64,000 nucleotides of DNA, taken from positions 60,461-124,460 of the forward strand of contig SIJG01000028.1 of the NCBI GenBank assembly GCA_023374025.1, read 5' to 3'. A program made the position numbers and the translations under genes. This document shows, in pieces, positions 31,805 through 42,600 of this stretch. The notes under the pieces are model-generated. The model was given only the letters and a program-made list of their open reading frames with translations, was not told where the DNA came from and ran no database searches. Numbering within the stretch: the stretch's first letter is position 1; each line of letters begins with the position of its first letter. Origin of the DNA: Heterodera schachtii. Its lineage: Eukaryota > Nematoda > Chromadorea > Rhabditida > Heteroderidae.

Positions 31805-33391
31805 ATGAACCACCGACAATTAAAGAAAATGTGAGACATTTTTAAATTGAATTAATTTAATTATGTTTTCACGCATTTCAGCTGGGTGTGCAACGACATT
31901 TTTATGGACATTTTTCCCTATTTTGACCATGCCCAACTCGGCCTCAAATTGGCACTTCTTTCGCCCCGTTTCGATGCTTTGGTGGACACGCATTTCAATG
32001 GCCAATCAGAATTGACGCTTTGGAGGACAATCAGAATTCACAAGGAATTAGCAGGACCAAAAGCCACACTTTCTGTTCGATTTGATGGCGATTATGTGGC
32101 ATTTCCATGGCCCGACCGTCCGTTGCCGAACAAAATTCGCTTTCGCTTCCTTCGAATCTCGTAATTCAACATAAATTTTTTTGTGTGTATTAATTTTTGT
32201 TACCCCTTTTTCATGTACATTGACCATTCCGTCGTCGAATTCCTCCGCTCAAATCAGCAAATTTTCGACAATGGCACCAATTTGTATTTGATTTTGAGTT
32301 CGTGCAATGCCGAAAGCAATGTCCAGCCAATTTGTGACGTTTTTGTCCGACAGATTTGGCCCATTTTTACGACGACAAATGTCCATCATTTGAGTTTTAA
32401 AAATGATGCGCATTTTGACACTTTGCTTCGCCTCACATCGCCTTTAATTCTCTCCAATGTGAACATTAATTCAATGCATTTTGATGCTCTGTTCCCGGAT
32501 GCGCGTGGTGATGATTTTGATGGGCCAAATGCAACTCCTCCAACTGCTGGCCAAGTGCTTTCCAAATGGTTACACACGCCGACAGCAAATGGCCAACCGA
32601 AGCGATTGCGTTGCGTTATTCCTCCGAAAAATCTTGAATGGATCACCAATTTCAAAGAGGTGCTGGTGACTAAATTTTTGTTAAACCGCTACTCTACTGC
32701 TGCAGTTTATGCGTCCAACCAATCCACCCGATGACATTGCTTCGAGACCCTTGGATTTGGGGCGGTTGAATTCAAAAATCTTTTCAAATCCCGAATTAGG
32801 AGATGTGTTTTGCAGGACGTTGTATTCGTTTTTCGCCAAGAAAAGACTATTTTTGCCATTTTGTGTCCATTTTTTGGGTTTCGGGAGTGCGAGGGAGGGT
32901 TTTAGCCCCCTTATTCCCTAGCTAACCCTTGCATCGAAGCGTAATCTTTTTTGTTTTGGATGCATAAATCGTTTGGACGTGTAAACTGCAGCAGAGCCTA
33001 AACGACTGACTGATTGATTGCTTTTAATTTGCGTTTCCAATTGTTTAGACATTTCTCCGTGCCACCACTTCTACCGCCAGTTACAAAGTGAATTTTGGTA
33101 ATTCAACGCCAATTGAGCCATTTGTATTGGTGAACGAACGGACCAAAGAAAAACTGACATTGGAGCAAGTGACAGGCCATCTTTTCAAGTTTCTGTTAAA
33201 GCGATGTCCAATGAATGGAGAAACGGCGGCGGTTAAATGGGAAAACGGCGAAAATTCGAATGCCAATTTGAACAAAGCGTATTTTGTGCTTTATGACAAT
33301 AATTGGATTGGGTGAGTGTAAAAGATAGTTCACCCAAATTCACAGTTCACTTAATTTTAGGCCATTATCGCCACCAGCGGAAGAAGAATAA
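31805..33391 (+). CDS. F-box-like protein, copy C (subfamily 1), with a damaged acceptor
   Basis: Exons 31805-31830, 31882-32160, 32215-32659, 33049-33311, 33361-33391; about 347 residues. Start MNHRQLKK, then the F-box WVCNDIFMDIFPYFDHAQLG and LSPRFDALVDTHF, mid motifs YIDHSVVEFLRSNQQIFD and VLSKWLHTPTANGQPKRLR, and C-terminal PIEPFVLVNERTKEKLTLEQ. The base before exon 3 is T where paralogues have G: TTTTTCAT|GTACATTGAC instead of TTTCAG|GTACATCGAC in copy B. The normal acceptor is therefore lost although the coding frame continues. Intron 3 is swollen by an insertion at about 32690-33000. Either a downstream AG is used (for example after CTCAAATCAG) or the copy is dying. All other exons are clean. 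Confidence 0.65.
32690..33000. mobile_element. Insertion in intron 3 of copy C with CTGCTGCAGTTTA ends
   Basis: The left TACTCTACTGCTGCAGTTTA and right TAAACTGCAGCAGAGCCTA are near-inverse. Inside, CCCTAGCTAACCCTTG and GGTTTCGGGAGTGCGAGGG are diverged pieces of the CAAGGGCGTAGC element type. The flanks TAAACCGC / TAAACGAC are an imperfect duplication. Confidence 0.55.
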
Positions 33392-33736
33392 GAAAAAGCG
33401 GATCAAAGCATGGAAAATGTCGTCTAATTGCGCGGAAGTGAATTAATTATATTCGTGAAATGATCGATGAAAAATATTAATTTGTATTTAGCAACCCCGA
33501 ACACCCTAAAATAGACTAATTTTCCAGGTTTTGATATGCGAAAATGATGAGAAAAAATGCAAATTAGAGGCGCGCTTGTCATTTTTCATGTAAAAAATCT
33601 AAAATTGTTTGAGACGGAAAATTTGCCCTTTAAGCATTACATAAGACTGAACAGAAAGAACCCTATCGTTTTACAGAAAAAAGGTGAAAATAAAAATTTT
33701 AAAAAATCAGTCCGATTTATGAGAAAAGAAACCCGA

Positions 33737-33743
33737 TATAAAA
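33737..33743 (+). promoter_or_regulatory. TATA box of F-box copy D
   Basis: TATAAAA in CCGATATAAAAGGCAGAGAA, 76 bp before the ATG, with the same downstream motif as copy C (ACGACAGAAGTGGGCAGCTA). Confidence 0.65.
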
Positions 33744-33818
33744 GGCAGAGAAATTGAAATTATTGTCATTTTTTTCAATTATAACTTACGACAGAAGTGG
33801 GCAGCTAATTGCCACAGA

Positions 33819-35305
33819 ATGGACCGACAATTAAAGAAAATGTGAGGCAAATTTAAATTTTATTATTTTTACGCACTCATTTCAGCTGGATATGCAACGA
33901 TGTTTTGATGGATATTCTTCCGTTCTTTGAACGTGTTGAACTCGGCCTCACATTGGCACTTCTCTCTCCGCGATTCAATGCGCTGGTGGACGCGCATTTC
34001 GATGGCCAATCAGAATTGACAATTTGGAGAGCAATCAGAATTAGCAAGGACTCAGCAGGACCAAAAGCAAAATTATCTGTGATCAAACGCAACAACTTGG
34101 TGGACTTTCCTTCGCAGGACCGTCCGTTGCCGAACAAAATTCGCTTTAAATACATTCGGATTGAGTAATTCAACACAAATTTTCATTTTATGTTGCTCCT
34201 TTTTCAGTTATATTGATCATTCCGTCATCGAGTTTTTTCGCTCCAATCGGCAAATTTGGGACAATGGCACCAATTTGTATTTTCATTTTCATACACCTGA
34301 AACCGGAAGCAATGTCCGCCCGATTTGGGATGGTTTTGTCCGTCATATTTGGCCCATTTTTACGACGACAAATCTCCATCATTTGTCCTTTCAAAATAAT
34401 GCTCATTTGGACACTTTGCTTCGTCTCACTTCGCCGACAATTCTTACCGATCTCAAACAATTGCATTCCATCGATTCATTTGGTGTTTTCCCCGAAGCAA
34501 TTGTTGTTTCTAATGGGCCAAAAGCAACTCCAAATGCTGGCCATGCGCTGTCCAAATGGTTACACATTCCGACCACCGATGGACGGCCGAAGAAATTGCG
34601 CTGCTTTCCGTCTTTATACCAACAACCAAATCTCAAATGGATCAACAGTTTCAAAGAGGTGTGTGACCACTTTCGTTAAACGATTGACTAATTGGTTGCC
34701 TTTAATTTGCGTTTTCCATTGCTTAGGCGTTTCTCCGTTCCACCTCTTCTGTCAGTTACCAAGTGAATTTTGGACTGAACAGTTCAACGCCAATTGACCT
34801 TTTTGAATTGGAGAACGAACGGACCAAAGAAAAACTGACAATGGACGAAGTGTTGCGTTATCCTAGCAATTGGCTGATGAAGCGATGCCCAATTAATGGG
34901 GAGACGGCGGCAATTCAGCAGCAGAAAGACGACAATTCCAAATTGAACAATGTTTATTTTATGCTTTATGCCAATAATTGCATTGGGTGAGTGTAAAAAG
35001 TGATTCACCTAATTAAAATTGCACTTACCGTATTTGCTCTAATTATCCCCCATGGGGGATTATTTTTCAACCTCCTCGTAGACTGGGGGATAATTGGAGA
35101 TTGGGGGATTATCATAGAGGGATTATTCTTCAAACGCCTCCTAGACTGGGGGATAATTGGAGATTGGGGATTAATGGAGATTGGGGGATAATTAGAGCAA
35201 ATACGGTAATTATATTTTAGGCCATTGTCAGCGGAAGAGGAAGCGGGTAAAAGCAACGATAAAATGTTCTCGACGACTCCCGGGCCAAGTGGATCAGCGG
35301 AATGA
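33819..35305 (+). CDS. F-box-like protein, copy D (subfamily 1), intact
   Basis: Exons 33819-33841, 33886-34164, 34208-34658, 34727-34986, 35221-35305; 365 residues with all phases consistent. Start MDRQLKK, F-box WICNDVLMDILPFFERVELG and LSPRFNALVDAHF, then YIDHSVIEFFRSNRQIWD, PIWDGFVRHIWPIF, ALSKWLHIPTTDGRPKKLR and C-terminal PIDLFELENERTKEKLTMDE. The tail KMFSTTPGPSGSAE-stop is longer than in copy C. The last intron holds a TA-flanked MITE. It is adjacent to copy C in the same orientation with a near-identical promoter, so C and D are a tandem duplication. Its role as an SCF adaptor is inferred from the F-box only. Confidence 0.78.
35028..35206. mobile_element. TA-flanked MITE in the last intron of copy D
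   Basis: The ends CCGTATTTGCTCTAATTATC / GATAATTAGAGCAAATACGG are flanked by TA. The interior repeats GGGGGATAATTGGAGATTGG. TA duplication suggests mobilisation by a Tc1/mariner-type transposase. Confidence 0.85.
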
Positions 35306-36561
35306 CTAATTATTTTCGAAAAAGTCGTCTGATTGCGCGATTAATTTATATTTGTTGAAATGGTCGATCTCACCAATTGTAATTTGATTTGATGCTCATT
35401 TATTTTCTCTCTCAGAAATGCTCTCTCACTTTCATTTTGTTGATTCTTCGAATACATAATATATTTATTCGTTCGTTCGTTTTTTTAAATTTTTATGGAT
35501 GTTCCGACAAAAAAGTAATCATTTTCCGGGTTTTTATAAGCTTTATGAAATTTTGATTTTTTTTTTTTGCTGACTCTAAATGGCCTTAAAATGACTTAAA
35601 AAGTGTTCTAAACTTTGTCTAGCCTCTAACATGCATTTTTTGTGACTTTTTTTTACCCTTTTTGGGATTTTTAAGACTTTTTTGAGTTTTTGCGACTTTT
35701 TTCATGATTTTTTTACTTTTTGAGGCAAAAATTGAATTTTAGTGAAGAAAACGTGCCGAAAATACAAAGAAAATTCAGAAAAATAAAATTTATATCGATA
35801 AAAAGGCAATGAAATCTGGATGAATTTTTTTCTTAATTGTTGGAAGAATCTCTTTTTCATGCCTATTTTAGGTACCTATTTATAAAATTAAGTGCCTAAA
35901 AAATGATCAAAATGTTATTCTATAAATTATTTAAAATGGGATTTTTTAATTTTCGCCTAATTTTTCAAGACTTTTTTGCATTTTTTCGTGCTTTTTGGAT
36001 TTTTTTGTGACTTTTTGGCTATATTTTTCAGGACTTTTTTCCATTTTTCGTGGTTTTTTTTTTGTTGCGTATTTTATGACTTTTTTGTGACTTTTTGGCG
36101 ATTTTTTATGACTTTTTTAGTCGACTTTTTGAAGATTTTTGGTGACTTAAATTCCCAGCCCTAGTTATTAGGGGCCTAAATAGGGGCAAAAAATCGTGAA
36201 ATAAGTGCGAATAGTATTTTTAGCTTGGTTAGATGCTTATAGGATGCCTTTTTATTTCCATATTTCAGGTTTTTGTCCATATTTCCATATTTTACATCCA
36301 TATTTTGGCATTTTCACTAAAAATTCATAAATACACCCCTAAAGATGGAAAATTTTTGGAAAAACACCCTTCATATCGAAAAATTTTGGGAAAAATATCA
36401 AAATTGAAAAATTCTGTTAAGCGACATAAAAAGCAATGGAAACTGTTTTTTTAAGTAAATTTTAGCTGAGTTGACGAATCGAATTGTTGGCGCGCCGCGC
36501 CATTAATGTGAACCGAGAATAGTCAATGTGAAAAAAAGGAAAATTCTGCGCTAATATTTTT
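35306..36561. other. Intergenic, no gene seen
   Basis: T-rich low-complexity DNA (GACTTTTTTG words, 35640-36140) and a fragment of the TTTTAGTCCATATTT hAT word (36250-36320). The 35976-36164 and 36233-36454 open frames are low-complexity shadows. Confidence 0.45.
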
Positions 36562-36569
36562 GTATAAAA
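36562..36569 (+). promoter_or_regulatory. TATA box of F-box copy E
   Basis: TATAAAAA in CGCTAATATTTTTGTATAAA, 73 bp before the ATG. Copy G has the same GCTAATATTTTAGTATAAAA on the minus strand. Confidence 0.6.
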
Positions 36570-36642
36570 ATGCCATTTTTTCTTTTTCTCCTCCTCATTC
36601 CATTCATTCTTCATAATATTTCCGGTCATTTTGTTGCTGCAA

Positions 36643-39600
36643 ATGTCTTCAGCAGAAATTCTGTACGTTTATTATTTTCAAAACCAATTGTTGAAAGTTA
36701 GCTTTGTCGGCCTCAAAAAAGTTTTAAAAAAAGCTAAAATTTCCCTTTGGATTCCTTCGCTTTGGTGCTGTTGTGCCGTCAAATCCCAAACCGGCGAAGT
36801 GAATAAATAAAGGATTTATTCAAGTTGGGAAGACACAAATAAATAAAATAAGCGAAGAGGGATGGAGGGCAAAGGGCGAATATTGATTGAACAATATAAG
36901 CAAAATAAATGGTTGACAACTGAATGACGGGGAGGTCAGAGGACGCGTGGTATTTATGGGGGACAGAAGGGAAGAGAGAGAGAGGAGAGATAAGGGGAGA
37001 GAAATAAAGATGTGAAAATAATATGGGCGGACAAAAGAGTACCAATCCCAACATCTTCCCCCTTAAAAAAAATCTTTTCCTCGGTTCTTCCAATGATCCG
37101 TCCGTCTGACACGTCCGTTTGATTCGTCCGTTCATGATGGGGAGTAGCGATCAGGCGGTCGCCGTTTGCGTTGCGATCGTCGTTGATCAGGCACTTCTGG
37201 CGCTCGATCAGCTTCCTCCACGACGGGTTGTTCGGCCACGGCTGGTGCAATAACAGCAGCGGGTGCCACTACGGGCAACTGCACTTGGCCACCATGCTGA
37301 ACCAGCGGTGGTGCCAATGGCAAATCAAACGCATCATTGAACACATTCAATGCGTCTGTGCCGATTTCGTCAGTGCTTCTCACAAGCAACTGATTGGCAT
37401 GGAAACGTCCGAATTTTCCATCCAAAAATTCGACGTCATAAATTACACCTTTACATTTTGTGATTTTTCCTGGACGCCAAGGCTGAGAAAGACGATGCCG
37501 AGCGAGAACCTTATCGCCCACGGCAAAAGATCTCGGTTTGGCTCCATGGCGCCTATTGAACTGCTTCTCCATGGCCTCGTCTCGAATTATCGGTGCCTTT
37601 GGCTTTGACCTCAACAAGTCCAAAGTCGTGCGCGGTTTCCTTTGCAGGAACATTTCGGCCGGACATTTGCACTCCGGCAAAGCCTCACAAGACGTGGTCC
37701 GGTATGTTGCCAAAAATGTGGTCAACATTTCCGATGCTCCTTCTCCTCTAATTTTCCGGCATGTCCTCTTGAACGTATCGACAAAACGCTCAGCTTGTCC
37801 GTTCGGCATGGGATTATACGGAGCAGAGAACAGATGGTTGATGCCATTTTCAGTCACAAATTCCTTAAATTCCTTTGAAGCGAATTGTGTGCCGTTGTCC
37901 GTGACCAAAATTTCGGGAAGGCCATAACTGGCACAGAGTGATCGCAATTTGTCGATCGTAGCCGCGGAATTCGATGAACGCATTTCGAAGACCTCAGGCC
38001 ACTTCGAATACGCATCAACAATTACGAGAAACATTTTTCCCATAAATGGTCCGGCGTAGTCCAAATGTACGCGTTTCCACGGTCCGTCAGCTTTTGGCCA
38101 CGAGTGAAGTTCAGTCTTCACCGGCATTTTTGCCTCCATTGTGCATTCGTTGCACGTTTTGACAAAATTTTCAATTTGTTCGTCCATCCCAGGCCAGTAA
38201 ACGTACTGCCTGGCGAGAGCTTTCATTCGCTTCATCCCTGGATGACCTCGGTGCAAAAGTTGTAGGACATCCTTTTGAAGCGATGCCGGAATCACAACTC
38301 TGTCTGCATAAAGCAGACATTCATCCTCGATGGTCAAAGCGTCTCGTCTTCGATGGAACGGAACGATGTCTGCGGCCATTTTGTTTTTCTTTGGCCAATG
38401 TGAGCAGACAAACTTCTTCACTTTCTGAATCACCTGATCATTTTTCGCGGCGTTAGCCAAATCACTGTGATCCAGTGGGAGAGTTTTCGAAACAAAGTTC
38501 AACACTCCCGTTCCATTGCTTTCACGGATATTTGCAATGATCACTTCGTTGTCCGGCACCGGTGTCTTCGCAATTAGGCGAGATAAAACATCCGCTTGAC
38601 CAAAATCAGCAGTGTTTTGGTATTCGATTTCGAAGTCATAGCCGAGCAACGTGATTGCCCATCTTTGCAATCGATTCGCAGTACATGCCTTAATTCCCTT
38701 TTTGTTGCCAAAAATGGATAACAACGGTTTGTGGTCCGTCTGCAGAGTGAAGTGTCTCCCGAAGAGATACTTGTGGAATTTCTGAACGGCAAAGACAATC
38801 GCTAAGCCTTCTTTCTCGATTTGAGAATAATTCTTTTCTGCTGCTGACAAGGACGATGAGGCATGAGCGATGGCTTTAAGACTTCCATCCGAAAAGCGAT
38901 GAGAGATCACGGCTCCAATTCCATGCTCAGAAGCATCTGCCGATACAATGATCTCTTGTGCCGGGTCATAGTGTGTCAGCAACTGATCAGATTTCAAAAT
39001 TTTGATCACTTTCTCAAAAGCATTTTGACAATCTGCTGACCAATGCCACACTTTGTCCTGCTTCAACAATTCGTCCAACGGCTGTCGGATGAACCTCATG
39101 TTCTTCACGAATTGTTGGTAATGGTTGATCATTCCCAAAAATGATCGAACCTCGGACACGTTTGTCGGAACAGGCATCTCAGAAATCGCCTGAATTTTCG
39201 TTTGGTCCGGTCGTCTTCCGTCCTGATCAATGACAAATCCAAGATATTTAATCTGACTTTGACAGAAGAAGCACTTCTCTGGCTTGACACGGAACCCAAA
39301 CTTTTCAAAACGCTTGAAGACTTCTTCAAGGTGTGTCTGATGATCTTCGGATGATCGGCTTACGACGATCACATCATCCAAATATGCCGTAGCAAATGGA
39401 CAGTCCGCCAGCATTGAGTCCATAATTGACTGAAATATGCCTGGCGCTGACTTAACTCCAAACGGCAGTCGCTGAAATTGGTAATTTCCTCGGTGGGTGG
39501 CAATCGTGCACACTTCCTTGGATTTCTCATCCAATTCGACTTGCAAATATGCATCCTTCAAGTCAATTTGAGAGAAAATCCTTCCACCGTTCAGCTTCGC

Positions 39601-42600
39601 AAAAATATCGTCGGGCAATGGGAGTGGATGCTGATGAAGCAGCAGCGCATTGTTCAAACCGGTAGAAAAATCGGCACAAATACGCGCTGGCCCATTGGCC
39701 TTCTTCACCACCACAATTGGGGCGGCCCAATGGGTGTGATCAACAGATTTGATCACCTTCTGCTCCAACAATCGGTCCAGCTCTTCCTCTACAACCAAAC
39801 GTGTGTTGTAAGGCACTGGCCGGGGACGACAGTAGACGGGCACAGCCTCAGGCCTCAATTCCAAATGAGCCTTTGCTTTAGTGCAATGTCCAAGTCCCTC
39901 CGCAAAAACAAGCGGAAATGTTGTTTGAAGCGCAGTCAATGTGGCCTTCGGTTGAGGATTCGGCGACTTCTTCGCTTCCTTCTTCACCACATTGACATTC
40001 ATGGCCTTTTCAACTTCCCTTCTGAAAGCGTCCAACAGGCCAAGGGCATCCAACATATCAATTCCCAAAAGATTCAGTGAACCTTTCTTGGTCACATAAT
40101 ATTGCCCATTAACTGTTTTTCCTCCAAATGAAAAACGTGCTGTGCCTTTTCCCAAAAGCGTACAGCTTGTACCGTCATGGTACACGGCTTGCTCATTACA
40201 GTGGGTGAGCCGTGGCTTTCCAATAGCCATGTGTGCGACTTCGTCCAGCACAGTTAAGTCGGCACCCGAGTCAAGCACAAATTTGATCGGATTGTCATCC
40301 ACCCAGATCGTCACTTCCATCAGTCGTGTCGATCCATTTAGGGTGTTCACCATTAGGCCACCAATTCGCAGGGCATTCATCTTCTTGCCTAGCTTTGGTC
40401 CCTTTTGCTTTGCCAGCCATTCATGGTGTGCGGCGCACATACTCTGCACATGTCCAACTTTCGAGCATTTTCGACATACTGTCTTCAAATGCGGACAGTT
40501 CAGTGGAGTGTGCTCTCTGCCACAACGCCAACATGATTGGTGCTTACAGCCTTTTTCTCCGAAATTGTCCTTCTTGGTTGTTGCCTGCGCTTTACAGCCA
40601 AAATGTTGGAGTTCGATGGTCTCTCCATTGCTTTTGCTTCCGAAATGGTAGACAGAAACATTTGAATGTCGTTCACAACATTTTCATATGTTGCTCTGTC
40701 ACCGTCGGCAGCCAACTTTGACAGTATGCGCTTTCGCAATTCAGCATCCTTCGGCGATTTGAGCGCCACGAGGAGCATCAAGCAGTTGAACTGCTGTTCG
40801 TTGAGTTTCTTAAACTCAAAATCGCTTAACAGCCTTTTGTGGCGGATGATGAAACCGCGAAAATCCTCCTCGTCCTGCTTTTCAGCCTTTAAGCACACAT
40901 ATCGGTTGATCCACACTGACTGCTGCTTCGCGAATAAGCTTAACAGCATTTCCGAAGTCTTTGTAAAGTCAAACTCAGTTGGCTTTTTCGGCAAACAGTG
41001 TTTGCTGTACTCGGCGTAGGCCGTCTCGCTTAGCTTTGTCAGCAATAGCTTAACCTTCAATTCATCCTGAAGGTTTGGCGCGGAGCAGTCGAGCGCGAGG
41101 GCAAAGCGTTCCAGCCAACCCTCAATGTCGCTTTCGACGTGGTCACCAAGACCAAAACAGTCGAAATTTGCCAAATTCGGCGATTGAGTCGGTTGAGCTG
41201 GTGCTGCGACATTTGCTTGCTGCGCAGTCAAGAACTGCTGGAACACGTCGGACAGTTGACGAATTGCTGCTTCGGCCATTTTCAATGCTCACTGCTCACA
41301 ACAATTGATGAACAACAACTGAAAAGTTGAACAATCAAAATTGTTTTGTTGAAAACCAAAACAAAAGTCGAGCTGATTGAGTTCGATGTCGGCAGGGCGT
41401 CGCCAATGTTGTGCCGTCAAATCCCAAACCGGCGAAGTGAATAAATAAAGGATTTATTCAAGTTGGGAAGACACAAATAAATAAAATAAGCGAAGAGGGA
41501 TGGAGGGCAAAGGGCGAATATTGATTGAACAATATAAGCAAAATAAATGGTTGACAACTGAATGACGGGGAGGTCAGAGGACGCGTGGTATTTATGGGGG
41601 ACAGAAGGGAAGAGAGAGAGAGGAGAGATAAGGGGAGAGAAATAAAGATGTGAAAATAATATGGGCGGACAAAAGAGTACCAATCCCAACAGGTGCTTTT
41701 CCTTTCCCTTCCATTCATTCATTTCCCAAGTTCATTTTCAGTTTGTGTGCCATGTTTCTTCTTCTGTTGGTCGAATGTGCCATCATTTTTTGGATCATTT
41801 TTGACCATGTCAAAAAAGGTCGACGCCCTCACAAAAAAGAAATGTAAATAAATAAACAAAAATTTTGAAAATTCTTTCAATTTTCAGCTTTATCTGCAGC
41901 GATTGTTGGCTTTTGGTGTTCGATTTTCTTGCGCCTTCTCAACTTGGCCTTGAAATTGCAATGATCAGCCGTCGATTTGACTTATATGTAGACGAACATT
42001 TCAAGACACGCAAATGGGCATTGACCAACAACAATTTGATTATTCAATGGCACATTAAAAAAATGGCACGAAGAAAATGCAAATTGTCAAATCCGATGGC
42101 TATCCATTGCCAATTCCGCAAGAACCGTTGCCGAACAAAGTGATGGGATTCAGCGGACGCATTCAGATCATGTAAAAACTGTTTAGATAAAGCGCATAGG
42201 CAGACAGATCCTTGGCTTCGGAGGGGGGAGGGGGGGGGGCTGAATTTCAAAAAAATTGAAAAATTTGCCCATTTTTCTTGAAAATCTTATTTTTTTTGAT
42301 TGGAATTTATTTGTTGTGATCATCACACATTTATGGCACTTTTCAGTTACATCGATCAAAATGTGCTCACTTTTCTCAGCCATTTTCACCATTCTTTCGC
42401 CGCCACTTATACAGTGGATTTGGACATTATCACTGAAGACAGTCGCATTTTGGAATTTGTTTTGAACAACATTTGGCCAATGTTCCGTGATTCAATTCGT
42501 CGCATAAATTTGAACGCCATCACTTTTCGTCGCATGTGCGAATTGGCCCCATCAATGCTCACCGATTGTCCAGCACTTCGTCTTCTCGATTCGGATGACG

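Larger units (their letters stand above)
36769..41691 (-). mobile_element. Complete Ty3/gypsy LTR retrotransposon
   Basis: 4.9 kb, transcribed on the minus strand, inserted in intron 1 of F-box copy E. It has TG...CA LTRs of 285 bp at both ends that look identical throughout, and a 5-bp duplication GGTGC (36764-36768, 41692-41696). The primer-binding site TGGCGACGCCCTGCCGAC (41388-41405) lies one base inside the 5' LTR. A polypurine tract AAGGGGGAAGA (37054-37064) abuts the 3' LTR. Gag and pol are uninterrupted. The gene order protease-RT-RNase H-integrase defines Ty3/gypsy. Identical LTRs and open frames indicate very recent insertion. Confidence 0.95.

Noticed and set aside
37171..41330. 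Several plus-strand ORFs over the retrotransposon
   Set aside because: Antisense to intact gag/pol; no domain or splice support.
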